64,000 nt of DNA from positions 1 through 64,000 of the forward strand of contig NZ_JSWF01000035.1 in assembly GCF_000797445.1 (NCBI RefSeq), written 5' to 3'. The position numbers and the translations under genes were made by a program. The notes under the pieces are model-generated. The model ran no database searches. It saw only the letters and a program-made list of their open reading frames with translations, and had not been told where the DNA came from. The stretch is from Lacinutrix jangbogonensis. GTDB lineage: Bacteria > Bacteroidota > Bacteroidia > Flavobacteriales > Flavobacteriaceae. The stretch's first letter is position 1. Every line of letters starts with the position of its first letter. Positions 25,795-33,426 of this stretch are shown here, piece by piece.

Positions 25795-26343
25795 ATGCAA
25801 GATACTTCAAAACAATATGATGCTGTTATAGAAACCTGTCGCAGTCTGTTTATTAATAAAATGAGTGACTATGGAAGTGCGTGGCGAATTTTAAGATTAC
25901 CATCGCTTACAGATCAGATTTTTATTAAAGCGCAGCGCATAAGAAGTTTGCAACAAAATGACGTTAGAAAGGTTGATGAAGGTGAGCAAAGCGAATTTAT
26001 CGGTATTATAAATTATTCTATTATGGCGCTTATTCAACTTGAAAAAGGTGTTGTAGAACAACCAGATTTATCCACCGAAGATGCTACCGTGTTATACGAT
26101 AAAAAAGTAGCTAGTACCAAACAATTAATGCAAGATAAAAACCATGATTATGGTGAAGCTTGGCGAGATATGCGCGTGAGTTCTTTAACAGATTTGATTC
26201 TACAAAAATTATTAAGAGTTAAACAAATTGAAGATAATGCTGGTAAAACAATTGTAAGTGAAGGTATTGACGCAAATTATCAAGACATGATTAATTATGC
26301 GATTTTTGCAATGATTCATCTCGAAATATCAAATTCCAAATAA
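25795..26343 (+). CDS. DUF1599 domain protein
   Basis: A 182-residue cytoplasmic protein with two copies of one module: NKMSDYGSAWRILRLPSLTDQIFIKAQRIRSL and KNHDYGEAWRDMRVSSLTDLILQKLLRVKQI, each followed by a (D/N)YxIMALI/NYAIFAMIH helix. The DUF1599 family resembles nucleotide-pyrophosphohydrolase-like helical proteins; its activity is unknown. ATG 25795 is preferred to TTG 25783. The last codons (from 26331) and the stop codon belong to the inverted repeat bounding the next cassette, so insertion of that cassette has probably replaced the original C-terminus by a few residues. Confidence 0.88.
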   Translation: MQDTSKQYDAVIETCRSLFINKMSDYGSAWRILRLPSLTDQIFIKAQRIRSLQQNDVRKVDEGEQSEFIGIINYSIMALIQLEKGVVEQPDLSTEDATVLYDKKVASTKQLMQDKNHDYGEAWRDMRVSSLTDLILQKLLRVKQIEDNAGKTIVSEGIDANYQDMINYAIFAMIHLEISNSK

Positions 26344-26843
26344 CAAAAAACTAAATTCCAAACTTACTCTGGTGTTGAAAAATAAAAATATCTAAAAATT
26401 CTGAATAACGAAAAAAAATATAATCTTGAACAACGCACTTATGAATTTGCAAGAGATTGTCGGTTTTTGGTTAGAAGTTTACACAATACAACATCTAATA
26501 TTGAAGATGGAAAACAATTAATAAGATCTTCAGGATCTGTTGGAGCGAATTATATAGAAGCGAATGAAAAACTTGGAGATAAAGATTTAAAATTCAGACT
26601 AAAAATATCAAGAAAGGAAGCTAAAGAAAGTGAATATTGGTTAAAATTATTGAGAGATCTAAATGAAGATAAAACACAAAAAATTGAACAATTAATTGCT
26701 GAAGCTTCAGAATTAAGAAAAATATTATCAGCAATAATTAATAAATTAAAATAAGTTTTGAATTTTTAAAAACACCTAAGCAAGTTTGGAATTTATAAAT
26801 CCGATTAAGCCTTTTGGAATTTAGTTTTTGTTATTTGGAATTT
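26331..26843. mobile_element. Inverted-repeat-bounded four-helix-bundle cassette
   Basis: The left arm (26331-26384) reads AAATTCCAAATAACAAAAAA, then CTAAATTCCAAACTTACTC and GGTGTT. The reverse complement of the right arm (26766-26843) reads AAATTCCAAATAACAAAAAC, then TAAATTCCAAA, a 28-base extra segment with another AAATTCCAAA, then CTTGCTTAGGTGTT. The first 32 bases differ by one indel. The unit encloses only the four-helix-bundle gene. This looks like a small mobile or formerly mobile cassette; the mechanism is unknown. Confidence 0.6.
26401..26754 (+). CDS. Four helix bundle protein (S23/IVS-type)
   Basis: A 117-residue member of the family first known from intervening sequences in 23S rRNA genes and related to the Avd proteins of diversity-generating retroelements. 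Diagnostic sequence: EQRTYEFARDCR, NIEDGKQLIRSSGSVGANYIEANE, then KISRKEAKESEYWLKLL. The frame is open from 26401, where CTG stands at the usual start (CTG AAT AAC GAA). The next candidate, TTG 26467, would remove the conserved first helix. So either CTG is used or the ATG has been lost. It has no partner gene; its role outside rRNA is unknown. Confidence 0.8.
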   Translation: MNNEKKYNLEQRTYEFARDCRFLVRSLHNTTSNIEDGKQLIRSSGSVGANYIEANEKLGDKDLKFRLKISRKEAKESEYWLKLLRDLNEDKTQKIEQLIAEASELRKILSAIINKLK

Positions 26844-26865
26844 AAAAATTTTTAATAAAAAATTT

Positions 26866-28171
26866 ATGAAATACTTAGTACACATTTGCAGAATATTAGT
26901 TGGAGGATTATTCATTTTTTCGGGAATGATAAAACTAAACGATCCTTTAGGATTCTCCTACAAACTACAGGAATATTTTAGCACAGAGGTTTTAAATTTA
27001 CCTTTTTTAGATCCTTATGCTTTAGGAATCTCAGTATTTGTGGTTGTTTTAGAAGTTGTTTTGGGTGTGTTTTTATTACTTGGGTATAAGCGCAAATTCA
27101 CAATTTGGATGCTTTTAGCAACGATTGTATTTTTTACATTCCTAACCTTTTACGCCGCTTTTTTTCGAAGTAGTAAAAGACTGTGGTTGTTTTGGAGATT
27201 TCTTAAAACTAAAACCTTGGGAGAGTTTCAGAAAAGACATAATACTCCTTATTCTTATTCTTGTTTTGGTATTTGGAATTAAGCACATAAAACCAATTTT
27301 CGGCAAATTCCCAACCACACTTTTAGCTTTATTAGGCTTTATTGGTAGTTTATGGTTTGGATACCATGTGTTAACACATTTACCAACTTGGGATTTTAGA
27401 GCCTATAAAGTAGGTGCAAATATTGCCGATGGTATGCTTGTACCAGAAGACGCGCAAAAGGCTGTACAAGAATTCACATGGACTTTTAATGTTGGTGGAG
27501 AAAACCTAGAGTTTCTTACAGATGGAAGTTACCCAACTGTGGATGGAGACTATGTTGGTGTGGAAACAAAAATTATAGTAGAAGCTTACGATCCTCCTGT
27601 TAAAGATTTTTCTATTGAAACTGTTGATCAAGATTTCACCGCTAAATTTTTAGCTGAAGACCATCTCGTTATGGTTGTGGCCTACAGCCTTGAAAAAGCA
27701 AATGAAGAAGGCTTGAAAAACATTAAAAAAGTAACAGACAAAGCTATTAAAAATGGTTACACAGTAATTGGCTTATCGGCTTCTGGTGCTGAAGCTAAAC
27801 AATACATAAAACAGACTTACGACTTAAATTTCGATTTCTACCTATGTGATGAAAAAGCATTAAAAACTGTTATCCGTTCTAACCCAGGGATTTTAAAGTT
27901 GGAAAAAGGAACTGTAATACAAAAAGAACACTTTAATGATGCTGAGGATTTAGAGCTACCAAAAGTAGAACGCAAACCAGAACCGGTTGTTTTAGATAAC
28001 ATCGCGTACTTTCTTAATGACGAAGAAGTAACAAAAGCAGAAATAGATGCTTTAGATCCTACTACTATAGGAGGTATGAATGTTTTAAAAGAAGGCCCAG
28101 AACTAGAAATCCTTAATTCAATGACCTCTAGCAACTATACAGGATTAATAAAAATCACATTAAAAGAATAA
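26866..28171 (+). pseudogene. BT_3928-family DoxX-like membrane protein, frameshifted
   Basis: Bacteroidetes protein with an N-terminal DoxX-like four-helix membrane domain (HICRILVGGLFIFSGMIKLNDP) and a C-terminal thioredoxin-fold-like part (MVVAYSLEKANEEGLKNI). The first frame derails after TFYAAFF at a T7 run (27159-27165). With one T removed it continues EVVKDCGCFGDFLKLKPWES, including the conserved CGC motif, straight into the second frame (KHIKPIFGKF..) that ends at 28171. The repaired product is about 434 residues. It was probably intact recently, or is misread here. Downstream genes follow closely. Confidence 0.85.
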
Positions 28172-28175
28172 TAAT

Positions 28176-29252
28176 CTGCTAAGCTACCTACTAAATAAAA
28201 TATTCTATGCACTACTCACATTATTTGGAGTAGTGACTGTTATATTCTTTTTATTTAATATTTTACCTGGAGATCCAGCACAAATGATGTTGGGACAAAA
28301 CGAAGACAGCGAGCAGTTAGCTATCGTGAAAAAAAAGTACGGTTTCGATAAATCTATAGGTACCCAATACTTTTATTACTTAAATGACCTCGCTCCTATT
28401 TCGTTTCATTCTAATACAGAAGATGATTATACGTTTTTAAGAGACCATAAATATTCAGCAGTAAAACTGTTCACCATTGGAAATACAACAACCGCTTTAA
28501 AGTTTCCGTATTTAAGGGAATCGTTTACAAAACAAGGAAAAAAAGTAAGTACCGTTCTATCCGAAACTTTACCAAACACATTCGTTCTAGCAATTTCAGC
28601 TATTGGCATTGCTTTGCTACTAGGTATAAGTTTGGGCGTGATTTCTGCTTTAAAAAAAGACACTTTTATAGATAAAGCAATACAAATTTTAAGCACCATT
28701 GGCATGAGTATCCCTTCCTTTTTTAGTGCCATTTTATTTGCCTGGCTCTTTGGTTTTGTACTTCATAAATATACGAATCTAGAAATGACAGGCAGCCTTT
28801 TCGAACTTGATGACTTTGGTGAAAAAGTAAACATTAAATGGAAAAACTTAATACTTCCCGCTATTGTTTTGGGTATCCGTCCTTTGGCTGTTGTCATTCA
28901 GCTTATGCGAAATTCGTTGTTAGAAGTCTTTAACCAAGATTACATTCGTACCGCACGAGCGAAAGGTTTAAGCGAGTTTCAAATCATACAAAAACATGCC
29001 ATAAAAAACGCATTAAACCCAGTAGTCACAGCTATTTCTGGATGGTTTGCTTCTATGTTAGCAGGAGCCGTTTTTGTAGAGTATATTTTTGGCTGGAATG
29101 GATTAGGAAAAGAAATAGTAAACGCATTAAACACATTAGATTTACCAGTAATTATGGGTTCTGTGTTAATTATAGCCTTACTCTTTATAATTATCAATAT
29201 TTTTGTAGATATAATTTACGCTTGGCTAGATCCAAAAGTGAAATTAGAATAA
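28176..29252 (+). CDS. ABC transporter permease, DppB/OppB type
   Basis: Inner-membrane permease of the peptide/nickel family, 358 residues when read from CTG 28176. The N-terminal helix LLNKIFYALLTLFGVVTVIFFLFN is followed by the family hallmark LPGDPAQMMLGQNED. Five more helices follow, with the EAA-type loop DYIRTARAKGLSEFQIIQKHAIKNAL and ending VDIIYAWLDPKVK. No ATG or GTG lies before the first helix: the first GTG (28233) is inside it, so CTG (or a mutated ATG) is the implied start. No ATPase or binding protein lies nearby. It starts 4 bases after the BT_3928 stop. Confidence 0.85.
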   Translation: MLSYLLNKIFYALLTLFGVVTVIFFLFNILPGDPAQMMLGQNEDSEQLAIVKKKYGFDKSIGTQYFYYLNDLAPISFHSNTEDDYTFLRDHKYSAVKLFTIGNTTTALKFPYLRESFTKQGKKVSTVLSETLPNTFVLAISAIGIALLLGISLGVISALKKDTFIDKAIQILSTIGMSIPSFFSAILFAWLFGFVLHKYTNLEMTGSLFELDDFGEKVNIKWKNLILPAIVLGIRPLAVVIQLMRNSLLEVFNQDYIRTARAKGLSEFQIIQKHAIKNALNPVVTAISGWFASMLAGAVFVEYIFGWNGLGKEIVNALNTLDLPVIMGSVLIIALLFIIINIFVDIIYAWLDPKVKLE

Positions 29253-29260
29253 AAAATACT

Positions 29261-29755
29261 ATGAAAAAAATTGTCATTATTTTAATCCTTTTTATAGCAA
29301 TTACAAATTGCAAGGCTCAAGAAGAACCAATAGTTTTTACTGAGAAAGCTTTAGCAGATATTTTTATTGACACAAAAGGTGATGAAATTGCTTTTTCAAA
29401 AATTTTAAAAGCATACAAGGGCAAACAAATTGTTATAGATATTTGGGCCTCTTGGTGTAAAGATTGCGTAAAAGGAATGCCAAAAATTAAGAAACTTCAA
29501 ACCAACAATAAAGAGACCGTTTTTCTTTTTCTATCACTCGATAAAAGTGAAGAAGCATGGAAAAAAGGCATTAAGAAATATACCATTGAAGGGGAACATT
29601 ATTTCATAAAATCTGGCTGGAAAAGTGAATTCGCATCCTTTCTAGATTTAGACTGGATTCCTCGCTATTTAGTAATTGACAAAACAGGAAACATAAAACT
29701 GTTTAGAGCAGTAAAAGCAGATGACCAAAAATTAAAATCAGCATTAAAAATATAA
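29261..29755 (+). CDS. Exported thioredoxin-like (TlpA) protein
   Basis: A 164-residue thiol-disulfide protein of the TlpA/ResA type, exported by an N-terminal signal (to about residue 20, NCKAQ). The active site is WASWCKDC (Cys66, Cys69). VIDIWASW before it and the cis-proline region LDWIPRYLVIDKTG near residue 130 complete the fold. It probably reduces periplasmic protein disulfides. ATG 29261 is used; a long upstream extension in the same frame is only the shadow of the permease gene. Eight bases after the permease, likely the same operon. Confidence 0.87.
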   Translation: MKKIVIILILFIAITNCKAQEEPIVFTEKALADIFIDTKGDEIAFSKILKAYKGKQIVIDIWASWCKDCVKGMPKIKKLQTNNKETVFLFLSLDKSEEAWKKGIKKYTIEGEHYFIKSGWKSEFASFLDLDWIPRYLVIDKTGNIKLFRAVKADDQKLKSALKI

Positions 29756-29801
29756 CAGCAACAAAACCTTTTCATTATAAAGGCTTAATAAGAATATTAA
29801 T

Positions 29802-30551
29802 ATGAGAAAGAATATAGTAGCCGGGAATTGGAAAATGAATAACGATTTACCACAAACCGAAGCATTAATAGCAGACTTATTAAAACAGAATCAAACGTCG
29901 CGTGCAGAAGTTATGATTGCTCCAACAGCAGTAAATCTTTTTCAAGCGTTCCATAACACAATAAACTCTAACATAGAAGTTGTAGCACAAAACATGCACT
30001 TTGCAGAAAACGGAGCTTACACAGGAGAAGTTAGTGCATCAATGTTAAAAAGCGTTGGTATAAACACTGTCATTTTAGGGCATAGCGAACGTCGTGCTTA
30101 CTTTAATGAAACTGACGAACTACTTGCTAAAAAAGTAGATACAGCATTAAAAAACGATATGCGAGTAATCTTTTGCTTTGGCGAAGAATTAAGTGATAGA
30201 AAAGCTGGTAACGAAGAAAAAGTCGTCGGGAATCAGATTAAAAATGCATTGTTTCATTTAAACGCATCAGCATTTAAAAACATTGTTTTAGCCTACGAAC
30301 CTGTTTGGGCCATTGGCACTGGAGAAACAGCAAGTCCTGAGCAAGCACAAGACATGCACAAGTTTATAAGACAAACACTAAATACTAAATACAGCGAGCA
30401 AGTCTCTCAAGACATGAGCATCCTTTATGGTGGAAGTGTAAAACCGGCTAATGCTAAAGAAATATTTGGAAAACCAGATGTAGACGGAGGATTAATTGGT
30501 GGAGCTGCTTTAAACGCTGAAGATTTTTACGCTATTATTAACGCATTTTAA
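29802..30551 (+). CDS. tpiA: Triosephosphate isomerase
   Basis: Interconverts dihydroxyacetone phosphate and glyceraldehyde 3-phosphate. The product has 249 residues, with all catalytic residues visible: Lys11 in GNWKMN, His94 in ILGHSERR, Glu166 in LAYEPVWAIGTG. The phosphate loops LYGGSVKPAN and DGGLIGGAAL are present. It lies between the thioredoxin-like gene and prmA, an order seen in other Flavobacteriaceae. Confidence 0.97.
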   Translation: MRKNIVAGNWKMNNDLPQTEALIADLLKQNQTSRAEVMIAPTAVNLFQAFHNTINSNIEVVAQNMHFAENGAYTGEVSASMLKSVGINTVILGHSERRAYFNETDELLAKKVDTALKNDMRVIFCFGEELSDRKAGNEEKVVGNQIKNALFHLNASAFKNIVLAYEPVWAIGTGETASPEQAQDMHKFIRQTLNTKYSEQVSQDMSILYGGSVKPANAKEIFGKPDVDGGLIGGAALNAEDFYAIINAF

Positions 30552-30562
30552 TTAAATAATTT

Positions 30563-30730
30563 GGGCGTTACCAAGCCCTGCAAAAAAGCAGGACTTGGTC
30601 GCGTCTTCCATTGTATCTTTTTTTTATACTGAACTTGTTTTAGTACCGTTTTAAACTAATCTTCTTTCAATTTTTAAAAAGGATATTAACTTAAGAACAA
30701 AAAAAAGGATGCCATTACAACCGCTAACGC
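30563..30730. repeat. Decayed dispersed intergenic element, GGATGCC family
   Basis: The tpiA-prmA gap begins GGGCGTTACC (30563) and ends GCTAACGC (30730), giving short terminal inverted repeats GCGTTA/TAACGC. It contains a stem CCAAGCCCTGC..GCAGGACTTGG, a TATCTTTTTTTT tract and AAAAAAAAGGATGCC. The reverse complement of 56019-56120 shares the TATCTTTTT and AAAAAGGATGCC blocks and the TAACG end. Similar elements recur in flavobacterial genomes in my recollection. Confidence 0.55.
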
Positions 30731-30761
30731 AGGATTACCTGCTAGAAACAAAGACTATTCA

Positions 30762-31598
30762 ATGTCAAATACAATTTACATAGGTTATTATTTTACAGTA
30801 AAACCATTACAACCAGCAACCGAAATTCTAATTGCAGAGCTTGGTTATGCAGGATTCGAAAGTTTTGTTGAAACCGAAACTGGAGTCACAGCTTACATTC
30901 AAAAAGAAGAGTGGCGTGAAAACATTTTACAAGATATTTACGTTTTAACTAGCGAAGAGTTTGAAATCTCTTATACTTTCGATGAAATAGAACAAGTAAA
31001 CTGGAATAGCGAATGGGAGAAAAATTTCAATCCTATCATTGTAGATAAACTCTGTTCTGTTCGTGCGCCATTTCACGAAAAACCAGATACAGAATACGAT
31101 ATTATTATCGAACCAAAAATGAGTTTTGGAACAGGACATCATGAAACCACTCACATGATGATTCAACATATAATAGCAAACGATTTTCAAGGAAAATCTG
31201 TTTTAGATATGGGTTGTGGTACAGCAGTTTTGGCAATTCTAGCAGAAATGAAAGGCGCAAACCCAATAGACGCAATAGATATAGATAATTGGTGCTATTT
31301 AAATAGTGTAGAAAACGCAGAACGTAATAACTGCAAAAATATTAGTGTTTACGAAGGCGATGCTAGTTTGCTAGAAAATAAAAAATACGATACTATTATA
31401 GCCAATATAAACCGAAACATACTTTTAAACGATATTAAAACGTACGCCAATTGCCTAAACAATAACGGCTCTCTTTTTCTAAGTGGTTTCTACGAAACTG
31501 ATATCGCGATAATAGAAGCCGAATGTAACACAAACGGTTTAAAGTTAAAAAATAAGTTAAATCGTAACAATTGGGTTGCATTGCATTTCGAAAATTAA
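30762..31598 (+). CDS. prmA: Ribosomal protein L11 methyltransferase
   Basis: SAM-dependent methylation of ribosomal protein L11. The 278-residue product has an N-terminal recognition domain (MSNTIYIGYYFTVKPLQP..), then EPKMSFGTGHHETTHMM, the SAM-binding VLDMGCGTAVLAILAEMKGA, and the post-I motif IDIDNWCYLN. ANINRNILL replaces the ANI(L/V)A motif, as in Bacteroidetes. It precedes clpS by 27 bases; prmA-clpS is a common pair in this phylum. Confidence 0.94.
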   Translation: MSNTIYIGYYFTVKPLQPATEILIAELGYAGFESFVETETGVTAYIQKEEWRENILQDIYVLTSEEFEISYTFDEIEQVNWNSEWEKNFNPIIVDKLCSVRAPFHEKPDTEYDIIIEPKMSFGTGHHETTHMMIQHIIANDFQGKSVLDMGCGTAVLAILAEMKGANPIDAIDIDNWCYLNSVENAERNNCKNISVYEGDASLLENKKYDTIIANINRNILLNDIKTYANCLNNNGSLFLSGFYETDIAIIEAECNTNGLKLKNKLNRNNWVALHFEN

Positions 31599-31625
31599 TA
31601 TTTTAGTGTTTGTAAAACTTTAAGA

Positions 31626-31901
31626 ATGAGTACAAAAGAAAAAATACAAGAACATCACGAAGTTGAGACTTTAGAAAAACCTAACAACGAAATTGTTGTT
31701 TATAACGATGATTATAACACTTTCGATCACGTTATAGAAACACTTATTAAAGCTTGTGATCATACGCCAGAACAGGCAGAACAATGTACATTGTTAGTGC
31801 ATTACAAAGGAAAATGCACCGTTAAAACTGGTGCTTTAAAAGAACTTAAACCAAGATGTAGTATGTTGTTAGAAGCAGGACTTAGTGCTGAGATCGTCTA
31901 A
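31626..31901 (+). CDS. clpS: ClpS adaptor for ClpAP/ClpCP protease
   Basis: A 91-residue adaptor that delivers N-degron substrates to the Clp protease. The unstructured N-terminus is followed by EIVVYNDDYNTFDHVIETLIKAC, containing the YNDD..T.DHV substrate-pocket signature, then the helix with QAEQCTLLVHYKGKC and the C-terminal strand ending SAEIV. Probably co-transcribed with prmA. Confidence 0.94.
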   Translation: MSTKEKIQEHHEVETLEKPNNEIVVYNDDYNTFDHVIETLIKACDHTPEQAEQCTLLVHYKGKCTVKTGALKELKPRCSMLLEAGLSAEIV

Positions 31902-32093
31902 AAAACCATGAGACAAAACGACTTTAGTACGTTAAAATAATGTTTATTATTTTCAATATGTGGCAAAATTCAATTAGCATAATTTTCAATATATTTGCCC
32001 TAAAATAAATCGAAAATTAAAAAGTATTTCTAATAATAAGAAACAAACATTTTGGTATTTAACCCGCTTATTTAGAATTCAAATTAATTAACT

Positions 32094-32122
32094 TTTTCTT
32101 TTTCTTTTTCTTTTTCTTTTTC
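32094..32122. repeat. TTTTTC microsatellite
   Basis: Five consecutive TTTTTC-like units (one has four T) lie 57 bases before the AraC-type regulator gene. A length-variable tract here could alter promoter spacing. The rest of 31902-32178 shows nothing else. Confidence 0.6.
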
Positions 32123-32178
32123 TAAAATCAATTTATGTCAAATTTCAAACACAACATCTAGTTTATTTAGAAGATTAT

Positions 32179-33301
32179 ATGCTAAAGACAATTCAAATAT
32201 GTGCCGTAATCATAGGTGTTATAACCTTCTTGGTTATTGTATTTAAGCATAAGAGAAACACCTATCAAAAAATCTTACTTTTAGTATATGTACTCTCTTT
32301 AACTTATTATTCTGCTTTAGTTTATTTGGTAAAAACAGGTTTAATTATAAATCACCCTCATCTACGAGGCACGGGACCACCAGTTAACTTTGTACATCTT
32401 GTAACATTTATGCTGTTTGTGCGTAGTACCGTAAAAAATATTAAGGCACCAAAACGAATAGACCTAATTTTGTTGTGTATTCCTATACTAATCTTCATAG
32501 GCGTAGCTCCTTTCTATTTTCAGTCCGTTGAGTTTAAAATAGATCATATCCAATTTATACTGAATAACGAAGATTCAATATTTTATATAACCGTAGGATA
32601 TATATCTGCCTATTGGAATTTTTTAACCCAGTTTATGGTAGGTATGCTATTTAGTTCTACCGCCATATATATGCTTACAAAAAGAATAAGAGATAAGAGC
32701 AAGTCAAAAAGTGAAATTATTTGGCTCATTTGCGTATCGTCACTTATGTTTATAGGAAACTTTATAGGTATAATCTCTCTCCTTTTTGATTCAACCTCCT
32801 TCGACACGCACTCACTCGCGTCTTATGTTTTTGCACTCTATATCATTATTATATTTTTATATCCTTTTTTTGAACCAAGAATTTTATATGGCGCTTTAAT
32901 CGATGTTAAGAAAAAAATTAGCGGCACTCAAGACACAAATATAGAATTTGAACCTAAAGATTTAATTGGCTACCGAGAACAAATTGAAGGTTTTTTTACT
33001 TCTGAAATTAGCTACCTAAAACCTGATTTCAGACAAGACGATTTAGCAAAATTTATAAGCATTCCAAAAAAGGAATTATCTCAAATAACGACGCAACTTT
33101 ACCAAAAAAATTTTCAACCAACTCATTAACGAAAAACGGATAGATGTTGTCCTAAAAAAGTTTAGTAATTTAGATTGGTTAAATTATAGTCTTGAAGGAG
33201 TAGCCCTTGAAGTAGGTTTCAAATCTAGAACCACTTTTATAAAAGCATTTAAAGAAAAAACAGGGACTACGCCTTCTCAATATAAAAAGACGATTTCATA
33301 G
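32179..33301 (+). pseudogene. AraC-family regulator with 7-helix membrane sensor, frameshifted
   Basis: The N-terminal part has about seven hydrophobic segments from IQICAVIIGVITFLVIVF onward, a flavobacterial membrane-sensor layout. A C-terminal AraC-type DNA-binding domain follows: DDLAKFISIPKKELSQ, then LNYSLEGVALEVGFKSRTTFIKAFKEKTGTTPSQYKK. The frame breaks after YQKNF because a TTT run has become TTTT (33111-33114). Removing one T restores NQLINEKRIDVVLKKF and the helix-turn-helix to a TAG at 33301, total about 373 residues. It precedes two exported hydrolases that it may control (inference). Confidence 0.83.
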
Positions 33302-33392
33302 GCTTCACTTGAAACACTTATAAATGTTGTTCAAATTTTAAATCTTGAACAGGTTTTTCTTTAATTATACTCCACATATATTAACATCGACT

Positions 33393-33400
33393 TATTTTTG
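33393..33400 (+). promoter_or_regulatory. -7 box of the amidohydrolase gene
   Basis: TATTTTTG matches TAnnTTTG, 26 bases before the ATG at 33427. Confidence 0.45.
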
Positions 33401-33426
33401 ATTATTAATAAATTAAAAAATAAACG

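Noticed and set aside
29042-29260. Long N-terminal extension of the TlpA-like protein
   Set aside because: It is an out-of-frame shadow of the permease gene; the signal peptide starts at ATG 29261.
30563-30730. Integron attC site
   Set aside because: The ends are GTTAC..GCTAAC, in the opposite order to the RYYYAAC..GTTRRRY of attC, and no integrase or cassette array is nearby.
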